64,000 bases of DNA, taken from NCBI GenBank assembly GCA_032173965.1, contig CM063294.1, positions 9,414,452 to 9,478,451 of the forward strand, given 5' to 3'. The DNA comes from Sitta carolinensis (lineage: Eukaryota; Chordata; Aves; Passeriformes; Sittidae). The notes under the pieces are model-generated. The model did no database searches. It saw nothing but the letters and a program-made list of their open reading frames with translations, and was not told the origin of the DNA. Positions 1 to 12,400 of this stretch are shown one piece after another (position 1 is the first letter of the stretch; the number at the start of each line of letters is the position of its first letter). Made by a program: the position numbers and the translations under genes.

Positions 1-195
1 CACCTTTCTTACCCTGTGGGACATCAACATGCAAATAATTACCTCCGATCCAAAACACTCTTATCAAGACTGGAAATATTAAATTCATCAATATTTTTTT
101 CCCTAAATGGCATTCCACAGCAAGAAGTCACCTTCAAATTCACTTTCCAAACCAAGAGGCACCAAGGGTGAAGCACGCAGAGCGAGCTCACGTAC

Positions 196-465
196 CTTCC
201 TGATGTCAGTTTTGGCCTGCAAGCCCCAGCCTCGTGCCAGCGTGCGGAAGATCTGCACCTCGGGGTACTGGCGCTTGGAGAAGCACTGGTTCTGGCAGCG
301 CTCGCCGGCAGGACACACCAGCGGGTGGCACTCGTAGAGCAGCATGCGGTTGATGCACTCCGAGTCCAGGCCGCAGGGGTTCTCGTCCGTGGGTTTGCAG
401 TTGCAGCGCGGGATCTCGGACAGGTCTGCAGTGAAGATCTGCACCTTCCCCACCGGCCGGTTCAC
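196..465 (-). CDS. NSD1: NSD1 exon: AWS domain and start of SET (last exon in window)
   Basis: 270 bases, acceptor CGTTGAAG (no strong pyrimidine tract), donor AGGAAG|GTACGT, phase 0 to 0, 90 codons. It begins [20 protein letters not shown]. The AWS cysteines follow, including [26 protein letters not shown] and RCQNQCF, then [13 protein letters not shown], the first strand of the SET fold. The S-adenosylmethionine and lysine-binding core is in the next exon, outside the window. Confidence 0.95.
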
Positions 466-3400
466 CTTCAACGCACACGAGGGACATGAGCTCTTGGGAG
501 CTACAGGTTACCCCCACAGGCACGGCTACACTCCACCCTTGCCTAGGAGCTGACGGGCTGCAGTGACTTAGTGACAGCGAGGGGCAGAAGGACACAAGTA
601 CAGGCACAGCTGTACTTCTGGGAATGCTATTTCGAGAGGCAGAAGGTTAGAGGAAAGAGCTCAGGAGGATGCAGGTTCCCCGTTAGCATCACCTGGTGCA
701 GTGTGTATTCTGTGACCCTGGAAGGGTGAGAGGCTGCCAAGTGTGTCCCCCTCCCATCATCACTGAGCCCACATCCAGCTCAGGTGGCCAGCCCAGTGCT
801 TTTGCTGGGCACACGCCATTCCTGTGATCAGCACCAAATCACTTTCTGACTCAAACTGCACCTTTTCCAGGTGCTTTCCCTTACTGCCCTGCTTTTTGAA
901 TGTTACCTGGAAGCTGGTTTGTGCTGTCAGCTGTCACATCTGTGACAGAAGGCCTACCATGCAGTTACCTCCCTACCCAACTGTCCTGCAGATGTAAATG
1001 AAGCCAAACCAGACAAGGCTGGGGTTGGAAGGCCCAAAGAGGAGCTCAGAGTTAAGCCAAGGAGCTCTCTAAAAACCGCTCCAGAAGGAAGCAGAGTGCA
1101 GCACCAGGTGGAGAAGCGACTGGCGTGTCTGTGGCATGAGCTGGGTCCTTGGGCTTTGGTTAAAGGCAGCAAACACTGAAAAGCAGGCAACAGAGAGTCA
1201 GGACTTTGGAGAGAGACACTGAAGAGAAGCTCCTTGCTCTTCTTTTCCTGTGTGAGGCATTGTCTCACTTTCCTCTCCCACAGTATGAAAGGAAGGGATT
1301 TTAGCAAAACTATTCAGCCCCTGTGTAAGTTACCTCATCCCACCCACCGAGTTTCCACATGGACAGCCTGCCTGAGGCTGGTCCAGTCCTGATCACCCTT
1401 TGTTTAAACACAAACCCCTCACTGATCTTTTCAGCAGTCTCCCTCACCTTCCTCCTATAACTGCGCCCATCTCCAACCTTCCCTGTCACTCAGGTTCTCC
1501 TCTGCTGCTTCCCACCTCTTACTCAGACTCATCACCTCATTAAGAGTGGCAAGACTCACAGGAATGGGTCAATCCACCACTGGCACTGTTCTGGCACTAC
1601 CACTCCACACCACACATGCCCAGCACACGTGCCCTACTCTCTGAGGCACTGCTGGAAAAAAACCAAAACAGGGCAGTGCTTAGACTAGTCACAAATCTGA
1701 TGTGATGAAGGATCCCACGTGAATTTTGCAGCAGCCTCTCGTGTGGGTGTTCCTTGGGATGGACTCGAGGTGCTGATCTCAGGAGGAGTGGACACAAACA
1801 GCTTCAGCTATTCCACCCTGAAGCCTTCTCCAGTTCACCATCTGCTTCTGCAAACGGCTTTACTTTCAGAGAGACAAACAGCTTGCACCCAGACCTCAGA
1901 AGAGCTGCCATGACTAATGACCACAACCATCATTATTTATACAAAAGGGTATTTCAAAGGCTCTAAACTGCTTCCAAAGTTCCCTCACGTTGTGGCCAGA
2001 GAGGCCTAAAAATAGCTATAATGAGAAACTACTTCCTCCACTGAAGCTGCCAGGCCCATACTGCTGCCACAGCATTCAATTGTGCTCTTTACACTGCACA
2101 GTAACTCATGCAGGATATACCTGCCTGCCTAAAAATACTAGCTAGATACAAAAAGTGACAGAAATCAGTTAAACTTTCATATTTTGCAGCACAAAAAAAG
2201 GGAAGAAGCACATAGAAGCAGCAAAAAAGAACACAGCCCCTGAGTCAAGGGGTTTCTGGTCAGTTGGGATCTACTTCTCAGACACAAGCATATGCTTGGT
2301 CCCAGCTCTCCTCTCAAGTTACCTCCATACTGCAGTACTTCTAGTGCTGCTCCAATTCTAATATTATTATTATTAACAGCCCTGGAAAAGGGCTGATACT
2401 GCCGCCTGTACTCCTGCTTCAGTATTTCTGTTCAGTCACCAACTGATACAGAAAGAGATATAAAACAACAGCAATGATAGAAGATACTGTGGGTTACCAC
2501 CCTCCACAGAGCCTTGCTGCATTGCACCCTGACCACCTCCTGTCCTGCACCACCTGGTTTGCCCACCTTGCCATCAGCAGCACGGAGCATTTGACCATAC
2601 TGAGCATTACCAGCCCTCACCCCCGAGTTCTCAAGGTAGAGAGACACTCGCTTCAGACCACACAACTGACATGGACAGCACAGACATGACCAGATCTGTT
2701 CCAGCAAACCAGAGCACCTCTGTTACTGCAGCCCAGCTTGCTGAGGATGGAAAGAGGATCAGAGAAACCTTCAAGAACAGCCAGACACCAAAATATTAGA
2801 AATGATTCTGTATACCTGGAAATCACCTGCACTGACAGCTCAAGACTTCTCTTCCGCACCTGCCCCCCACCACCTCCCCTCACCTTGATGTGTTTGTAGG
2901 GAGGAGGTTTCTTGTCATTCTTTTTGTCTTCCTGAAGTTGTCTCAGTTCTTTCTGTGCCTTCAACTCTTCAAATCTCACAGCAGCTTCCTGAAGAGCTAA
3001 GTGAGAGAACAGGCTCTGTTATGAGGAACTCCTTCTGCTCACACAGAGCTGGGCAGCCAATGTCCACCCAGGGCTCACAAAGTTAAACAGAGGAGGGTGA
3101 AGAAAAGACCAATGCAGCAGAGAAGTGCAGAAGTTACAGTTAAATGCCTGCTCATGGGTGATGAAGCATTCCATCTGTTGGCCATCTTTGCCTGCCCTCT
3201 TGGGCAGAGATAATAGGCAGCTGCACCCACAACTCTTAAGTGCACTTTTTTTTATCAAGATAATGGCTATATTACACAGAGGGAAGCTGACACAGCAGCA
3301 GCTCACTTGAATTTTGAGATGTTATGTCAGAGCTGGACATGCATTTGAGATCTGCACACCCTTCTCCCTCTTTGTGAGTCAAATAAACACTCTGAGCATG

Positions 3401-6400
3401 CTGGATGATACACGAGCAGCAGCTCATTCTCCAAATTTAATTTCACTTCAATTATAAGAAGACATTTTACTCTCCTACAAGAATGACACTTCTCCAAAAA
3501 GAAATGAGGAGGGAAAGACCATGTACTTCTCTGGATGAAGACAAGTTACCTTTTTTGTATATGCCATCCACGCCCTTCCCCATCTTGTCTTTGCTGCTGA
3601 CATCACCCTCCATGTAAGGGAACACACGAGCCTGGTGGGTCCACAGGTAGTCCTTGGAGCCAAAGAACAGCACAGGGAACTCACCAATGTCATGTTTCAT
3701 TTTCTGGATGTTGACAGGAATTGTCCTAGGATGGCAGATCTCAGCTGGCCACCACCTGCAACACAGGGAAGGGCAGATGAAACTTCTGGCTTCCAGAATT
3801 CCAGCCGCCTCAAAAGTACACTACTGCATGGAGATGTGGGAAAAAGTGTGTGAGGGCTACCAGCAAGGCAGGTGGGAAGAAAAGAGGCTACTGGACAAGA
3901 AAAGCTCACATTTTACCAGCAATGTAAATGCAAAAAAGCCATAGGCTTGCTGCAATGAATCCTGCAGAGAGGAGCAGCTTCTCTCCTCCATCACCATGAG
4001 CACTGAATGAAGAAGGGATGGGGACAAGTGTGTTCTATCTTCACCTACCTGTAGCGCCCAACTTTCACCCAGACTACTTCTTTGTAGTGTGGCTTTTTGC
4101 CTGCCTTGCAATCATTACAATACCAGCTTCCCTCTGGCATCTCAATGTTTAGACACTCACGGTGAAACGCAGCCGGGCACGACTCACAGCATAAAAGGCT
4201 GCCCCCTGCAAAGAGAAGGAGGAGGAATTTATCAGTCACTGTGCAGAAGCCCTACACTCCCACTTTCCAGACAGACCTGGAAAAAGGGAATGATAGTCTC
4301 CTGCAAGCCCTTTTTCAAAAGCCAGGCCCTACTCACGGTAAAAAAAAGCCCCTCTAAGGATCCAGAAAAGTCTGAGTCCAGCCTGAAGCTGGACTCAAAA
4401 GTGGAACTATAGGGACGCAGTCTGTTCTCTGCAATTCCCACTGGGGCATCCTGGATGGGCAAAGCTTGTGCCCTTTGTAATGAACTCTTACCAGGGTGTT
4501 CGTGGTGCCAGGGGACCCAGCAGTGACCGGCTCACCTTCTGAGCAGACAAAGCACCAGCTGACGTTGACGTGCTCGTGGTTGCGGCAGCCCCTGCGCGCG
4601 GTGAAGTGGTTGGGGCAGATGATGCTGTTGGAGGCCAGGACCACGGAGCCGGCGGCGAGGCAGAAGTCGTTGGAGTGATACGCGACCGGGCAGCGCACAC
4701 AGCGCATCAGGCGACCTGGCCCAAAGAGCCACACACTGAGCCTCTGCAGGGTCACCACTCTTCCCTGCTACAGCTAGACTCCACTTGTACCTAAGCTCAA
4801 AATGAGTTTTGAAGCTGACCTTTAATTTTTATAGACCACCTGTGATGTACTCACTGGATTCCTATTAAGTTACTTTATATAATTAAATATATATATAAAA
4901 TTATAAAATCTCTAATACCTGTATCATAGATAAAATTGTATTATTTAGAAGTGAAAAATCTCCTGCATGCTGTGCAGAAACAGTTCAAGAGTTCACAGAC
5001 TGGTACTGCTTCCTATCATACACAAATAATTTCTAAATCAGCCCCGACAGTAATTACAGATAGGGTGTTCCAATTGCTTAGCTGCACATAATGAAACCAA
5101 TCCATATAGCTTCTGAAAACACCAGTACTTGCCTCTTGTTTATCAGATTTTACCCTGAAATTCCAGAACTTCCAGGCAATTCAGACTTCCCTATAGGCCT
5201 AGCTTATGAGAGGTTTTAGAGAGCCTGTTTTCAGTTCCTCACAGCAGACTATAAACAGGAAGAAGAGGTGGGAGAAAAAGGGTAAACGTGACCACTGTGA
5301 AGCAGCAGCCAGTCAACAAAAATTCAGTGGGGAAGTGGCTGGCTGTGAGCTTTTGGCCTTAGTGTTTTCTACACCAAATACTGAAAAATGGGGGCAAAAA
5401 AGCCAACTTTGACACAGACTCTGAGGATAAAAATAGAGCTGGTCTCATTGTCACCTGTCTTAAGATACCAAGGATTACAGGAAGGCAGCCTTAGAAGCAA
5501 ACATACACAGTATTCACAAAAGTTTTAAGTTAAATCATGTGAGATAAAGGTCAAGACATTGCTGCAAACAGCTCAAACAAATGTCTGCCTGGGAAGCTTA
5601 GCCCAAAGGTGTCTCCAATACAAGATGAGAGTTCACATAGAAAAAAATGGATAAATAGAACAATTATCATAGTTTGCCCTGTGCTGCTCTTGATGCCGCT
5701 GTGTTGACAGCCTGTGCTTCTAAGCAAGGCACCATCTGCAGCACTGACACAGAGAGGAGCAGGTGAGAGAAACACGAGCGTGTCTGTACAGCTCCAGAGA
5801 TTTACTCAAAAACCCACTGAGGCCTGAGGCAAGGCTGGGCGTGCAGGAATCCGAGCCTCTGGACAGCCTGAGAACATTCCAGCTGCCATGTCTGACCATG
5901 GGGAGTGCTGCAGAGCCTCACACACTCTAACACCACCCCTTCCACTCCCCTGGGAGCACCTATTCCTCAGCAAACACAGCCAGTGCTGTGGCAAGGACAC
6001 AAAGACAACAATGCAAAGAACTGGTGAACCAGGTGGACACGAAACAAAGGCAAACCAGGTGAGTGCACCGCCCAGACCACCCTGGAGGAGTGGGGTACCT
6101 TTAGAGGCAGAGATGTTTGCTGGGTTGGCAGCATGGCAGGTCATGCAGATGTGCAGGGAGCAGCGGAAGCCCTTGTTCTGCATGACTGTGGGGGGTATTT
6201 CTGTATGCAGGCCTCGTGGTAATACTTCCCACAGAGGGGCAGCAAGCACCGCTTCACATCCTCCCCGCAGCTCTTGCACACGAAGCAGGTGTGGACCCCT
6301 GCAGAAAGAGCAATGTACTGGTCACACAGGAGGGCTAAATGAGGACCTGATGCTGTCACCAGGCTGCCTCATAGCACAGCACAACTTCCCAGCCTGCTGC

Positions 6401-9400
6401 ACCCATCCCAGAGCACAGAGCACCAGGCTGGTTTGGCCTGAAGCCGCAGTAGAATGCCACATCAAAATAAATATTATTATAGCTGGGAATTCAGGCCAGG
6501 GAAAAAAGAAAACAAAACAAAACAAAACAAAAAAAAATCAGTAACCCTAATTTGAGATTTCCCCCTTTCCATCCTGAAAAGGACTCCTCCTCCCCACCAG
6601 ACCCCCTTCCATAGTCCCAGATAAGAATTTGTCTCTTTCCCAGCAAATCACGGACATTCACTTCTTTGTACACCAAGTCTGAATCAACAGTAAGGCTGGT
6701 AAATATTTAAAGCCGTTATTAATGGCTTCAAATCAACAAAGAGTAGGTTTAGATTAAACATTAGGAAAAAATTCTTCCGTGTGAGGGTGGTGAGGCCCTG
6801 GTATAGGCTGCCCAGAGAAGCTGTGGCTGCTTCATACCTGGAAGCATTCAAGCCCATGTTGGACAGGGCTTGGAGTAACCTGGTCTAGTGGGAGGTGCTC
6901 TTGACCATGGCAGGAAGGTGGAATTTGATGATCTTTAAGGTCCCTCCCAAATCACCCTGTGATTCTATGACTCTAATTAGAAAGTCATTATCAGACATCA
7001 AACCAATAATCTGAGAGCTACTCAGCAGCCCTACAGCAGGCACATCACTCCAGTCAAGGAAGCACCAGGTAAGCCCACAGTCCAGCACCCACAGAAGCTG
7101 CCCTACCTGTGGAACACTCATTGCAGATGAATTTGCCCTTTGGCATCTCAGAGAGCCCAAGGCACTGCAGGTGGAAAGCACCACAGCACTGCGCCTCACA
7201 CAGCAACAACTCCCCTGGCTTCTCACAGATCTGTGGGAAAGAAACACGGTATCAGCTTGAGCAATTTTCCTCCCTGCAGCATCCCAGACAGCAACAACCC
7301 CCACACCAGCCGGAATGGCCTGCAGAGACGCCCTGGGGAAAAGTGATACATTTTCTTTGTATCAGTTAATTCGGATAGTTTGTGTATAACTACTGTCATT
7401 TACCGCCCACTCCCTGATATCCTACATTGGCTAAAATGTATCTTACACTGGTCACATCTCTCTAATCCTTGTAAACTTTAAAAAGAAGAAAGGCTATTGC
7501 AGGACAAATGCTTGATAGGGAGCACAAAAAGTTGGTTAATTCTACAATAAGCACTTGGAGTCTACCTGGGCTTACCTGGGGCACCAATGTGTCACAGAAC
7601 TTACACAAAAAATACTTTACAGTGGGATAATTTCAAAGAGATTTCTTAAGAACACTACCTGACACACATTCTCCTTGAGAGCTGCTCCTCCTCCACGCTC
7701 CCCCTGTATCTTTTTGGACGAAGGCACTCCATGGTCATTCTCTGACCCCTCCTCATGACCCTCTTTGGGGCTTGCAGCAGTCCCATGAACCGATGTCTCC
7801 CCCTTTAAAGAGAAAACTAGAATTAGGGCTGTCAGTAGCACCTATCCTGGCTTGGAAACTACAAATTCAGTCACTGAGCACTTAATGGGTTTGGCAGGTG
7901 ATCTGGGTGTTACCCATCCTGGAGAGAACATCACCCACACGGTTCCACCAAAAGATTTACAGGAAAGGAAAGGAAAGAGCTCTTGGTTTACTAGATGATT
8001 AAAAATACACACTCAAAGCAATTATCCCGGTGCATAACCCCTCCCCAAGCAAGGAGTCAGCCCTGAATGGACACAAATCAGGTAGGCTACAAAGTCAGAA
8101 GCATCCCAGTATCTATTTGCACTGGAAATACAAATGAAAAGCCTCAATCTTCACAGCACCCGTCACACGCTAAATGAAGTAAATTTTTCCTCTACACTTA
8201 TCTCAGCTTGTCCTAACCCATGTAAAATAGGGACACAAAGGTACTCATGTGTTGGTGTGAAATCAGCCAACCCCAAAAATGAGCAGCACAGCAGGGCATT
8301 TACACCCCAACCTGACTGAGGTGTGGAGTCTCCCACTGTCCTGTACAAGTGTACAGCCTGTAACACCCACTGGTGAAAGAGCATCCTGAGGAGAGGATGG
8401 GTTTCAAATCATGAAGGCCCAACCACATGCTCATGGGCCAAGTCAAGGATCCTGCCATAAGGCTTCCCACAGTGTCCACAGGACCTGCCCAGGCACTGTT
8501 AAGAGAGAACAGCAGCTATCCTAGAGACACTTGTTTCTACCATAAAATAATGGCAGAAGTCATGGATTTTGTCAGGATAGACAACTAAGAGCTAAGAACC
8601 ACCACCCTGCCAGCTTCCAGCCCACTTGGGAGTTCTAGGGAACACTTCAGTGGCCTCAGCAGCCCCAGCTGCCACTCCAGAGTAGGTACAATTAAGGACC
8701 ATTAAAACTGCACCAAAGTGATGCCTTTAGCTAGGTGCTCTGAGCCAGAACATTTTAAGGACTCTGCCACGTTTAAATATGCCAGCTCACTGCAGGTAGC
8801 TGAGTGATCTCAGTGCACAGCTGCCAGTTCCTCCCTGGGTCACCAAGCTGTAGCCATTGTATACCCATGCACAAATAGTACACCTGAGAAACCTTGTGTG
8901 GAATTCAAACTGCTGGCAGAAGCAGCAGCCATCACTCCCACACCTCCAGGCCTGCTTGGTGCAGGCTGTCCAGCTAGCAATCACGAGAGGGAGCTTTGCA
9001 CCACTTTCTGTAGGAGCTGTGCCGCTACTAAAGCTTGTAAGCTGAATTGAATGCCTTTTGAACACATTCTGGATCTAGGCAAAAAAAAGGACATATAGAT
9101 CTTCTAAAGTTTAAAGCTGGAAGAACCTGGAGCTAGTATTCTGCTCAGATAATGATTCTTTGCCTGGAACTGTTGTTTTTCCCCTGTTCCTTGAATGGAG
9201 CAGTATGATTTTATTTGGGGACACTTTAAAGCCATGTGCAATCTGTGGAGCAATGATGCACAGATGCACTGAGGGTATACTGAAGTACACAATACAAAGA
9301 CAAATGGTAGAAACAGACTTTATGGAGAGAAAAAAAAAAAAAAAAAAAAAAAAAGAAAAACAGCAAAGTCCCAACTACAGGCTACTGCCAGTCCAACATA

Positions 9401-12400
9401 CCTTACAGAGTACAGCCTTGTTCTAACACTGCTCCCAGAAGTGCACAGGGAAGGGATGTCAGAGTTAGGCAGGATGGGCAAGGCCCTTCCTTTGTGAACA
9501 CTGCCACTCAAGGCCTTCACTCAAGGACCTGTCACTGTTTCCCCTCCCTTCCTCTGTCCAGCACAAGCACTGCAACACTACACATCTCCCAGAGAAAGAA
9601 GGGCTCATCCCAGGTCTTCTTCCAGAACTATCCCTGCTGCTGTGTTTGGCACAATCCCAAAGTCTGACCTGTTCTTTGGCACAGCCTGACCTTGGCTCCC
9701 AACCTTGACAACCATTTCAACAGCATTTTCCATCCCATTCTGTCAGTCTCTTACTGCCCTGATGTCGTAAATTTGCACTCCTGGCTCCACAGATGGGCAA
9801 GGTCAGAGAAACCTGCTTAGCTCAGCCCAGACTGACAAGCTTTCCTCTGCCCTCTTTTCCTTGGAAGGCAGCTGGATCCAAGACTCCACTGTGCTGCATC
9901 ATCACACCATGTATTTTTTCTAGCAAAGTGGAGTTCCTTGTCCAGTGCGTGCAGGCACTGAGGGACCAGCATGGTCTGAATTCCACATGGAAGCACAACT
10001 GCATCTCCACAGCATCCCAACACTCAAGAAAATCCAAGCACTCACCTAAGCCAGGGATGAACACCCACCACAGCAGCTAAAGAGACACAATCACATAGAA
10101 AGGGATGCTGGAAAAGATGCCAAGCGTCGACTTTTTTTTTTTTTGGGGCATGGTTTACACCATACCTGACTTCTGGAACTCAACACAAATGTCTACAGCT
10201 GGAGGCTGTTAACACTGGGTTTCCTCTGCAGTGAGTGGTGGGTACAGGATTCAGAGCCATGGCCTAGATCTTTGCTGCTCTGAACTGCCCCTCTTTTCAC
10301 AGAGAATTTGCTGTGTCTTAGTGGGTACAGCAGACAATGTTAATTGTCCCTGCCCAGCACTGGCAAAGGTATTTGTACAGACAGTTTTAAAACATTAGTC
10401 CAGCTGAGCACACTTCAAAAAGGAACACTAACAGCACAGGAAAGCTTACATGGACCAAGAGTATCACCCCAATTTATTAACTTAATCAGAAATGCCCTTT
10501 CCAAAGGACAGCTGGAACTGTTTCAAGTGGTGTGAGATTTGTGTTCTCCTGTAAACTGTGTTACAACAACAAATATAACAATATTTATCTATAATTGGCT
10601 CCTGAAATACATACTGACTATCCTGCCTGCTGCTGAATCTGGGCCACTGGAAGTGAGAGGCGAAGGCGAGAGGCCCAGAGGTGTCCTGCCTCTCCCAGGA
10701 AATCTTGCTTCCCCTATACTTGCTGATAACTGGCTCATTCCTAAAAGGCAAAATGTGCTTGTCAGATGTATTTGTAAGCTGATTCTGCTAATATGTAGTA
10801 GAGGGAATTGCCCCACTTATCCCTTTCTGCTGGATGGAAGAATGCGATCAGAGGCTCTTGTGAGCAGTCACAGACAGTCCCCCCCAGCCCTTCCAATGGG
10901 GTTCTTGGCTCATCCTGGTGTTCAGGTGCAAGCAGAAGGGGCTGAAGTCCAGTCTAGTGCTTGTGCTTCATACTGATGTGTGAAAGAAAGGGCAAGAGTC
11001 CCACCCCCAAAGAAGACCTTTTACAGCAGTTTCATTTTCTGAGGTGCAAAGCAAGATACCAGGTTCCATGAATTCAGAACAGTCACTCTCATAGAGAATT
11101 AGCTGAGTAGCAGTTTGAAAACAGAGCCTGAGTTAAGCATCAGTATAAAATAGCTACAAGATCAAGGAGTTATCTTCAGCCTAACTCTGGCTCATACAGC
11201 TGCATCAGTGGGACAAATTCTCAAATGAAAGGCCAAAAGATGTCTCTGGCTTAGGCTCTGCCAAGTACCCTAGGAAGGAGCAAACAGGTTGTAAGGATGA
11301 GAGCATGATGATCTAGCAGTACCTCAGAGTTTGGGGTCTCCCCCAGCCCCTCCTCATTTTTCTCCTTCTTGGAATGCACTGCAGCAGAGGTATGGCGCTG
11401 CCTCTTCCGCTTCCGCTGCTTCTCCAGGAGCTTGTCAGAAGCTGGGATGCAACAGAAAGAACACTCAAGGAAAATGCAGAAGTAATTCCCTTGCTGCAGG
11501 TGACACCAGCAAGGTCTGCAGCCTTTCTGACAGCTTCAGGCTGGATGCTATACTCTTTGGGGCAATACAAGCCTCCAGGCACTTGGCCCTCTGCCCTGCA
11601 GCCAGAGAACCACCAATTCCTACTGGTTTAAGCAACTTTTGCTGGGCTGCTGAACCCAGAACACCAAGCACTTACACGCAGTGCCACAAGCACTGATCCA
11701 AATGTCACAGCAATCTGCCCTGCTATTCCTGCCTTCACTTACCTTCTCCCAGGTCCTGGAAGTGAGCTGGTGAGTAGAGCTCAGAGCTGTCACTCTCTGA
11801 AGGGCCAGTACCCTACGAACACACAGCAGAGAGAGTTGAGTCATGAGATGAAAACAGAGGCACACACTTTTGGATAGACTGCAACACCTAATTTACCATC
11901 CAGGTCATGAATTCATCAGTCATTAGAGATTTTACAAGAAAATATTTGGTTTGTGTGTGTGATAAATCACACATGTTAAAGTCTGTCTCTGGGCAGGGAG
12001 GAATGTGGAGTCTGATATATCTTGTGCTCATGAGCATTCACTGCTTCTTGTGCTCTCACAGAAAGACTACTAATACCCTGTTAAGTGCTGGGAAAAGACA
12101 CTCTCTTCTGAGTTTACACTTTCACAGACCTTAAGACTGAAATACACTGGCATTTACATTACTGCAATGGTAGTAACTGTACTAAGACCATGCCTCACAG
12201 TGAAAGAAAAAGGAAAGAAAGTGTTATTACTCAACTTCAGGAACAGTGGCAACAAGTTTTCTGCAGGTACATGATCTAAAATAAATGTAAGTTGCTTTCT
12301 TCCAAACCATGTCACTGAATATTGAGTATTCAGTGGAGAAGAGCAACATTTTCTTTAAAAATCTGAACCAAACACAGTGTCCTACACGTCATTCACCTCA

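Noticed and set aside
5888..6544. 218-codon plus-strand ORF over the PHD2 exon
   Set aside because: Antisense shadow of the conserved NSD1 exon plus intron; it ends in an A-rich low-complexity stretch.
9160..9426. Possible retrocopied gene ending in the A25 run
   Set aside because: The sequence before the A-run shows no recognisable coding sequence or polyadenylation signal, so a processed pseudogene cannot be supported.
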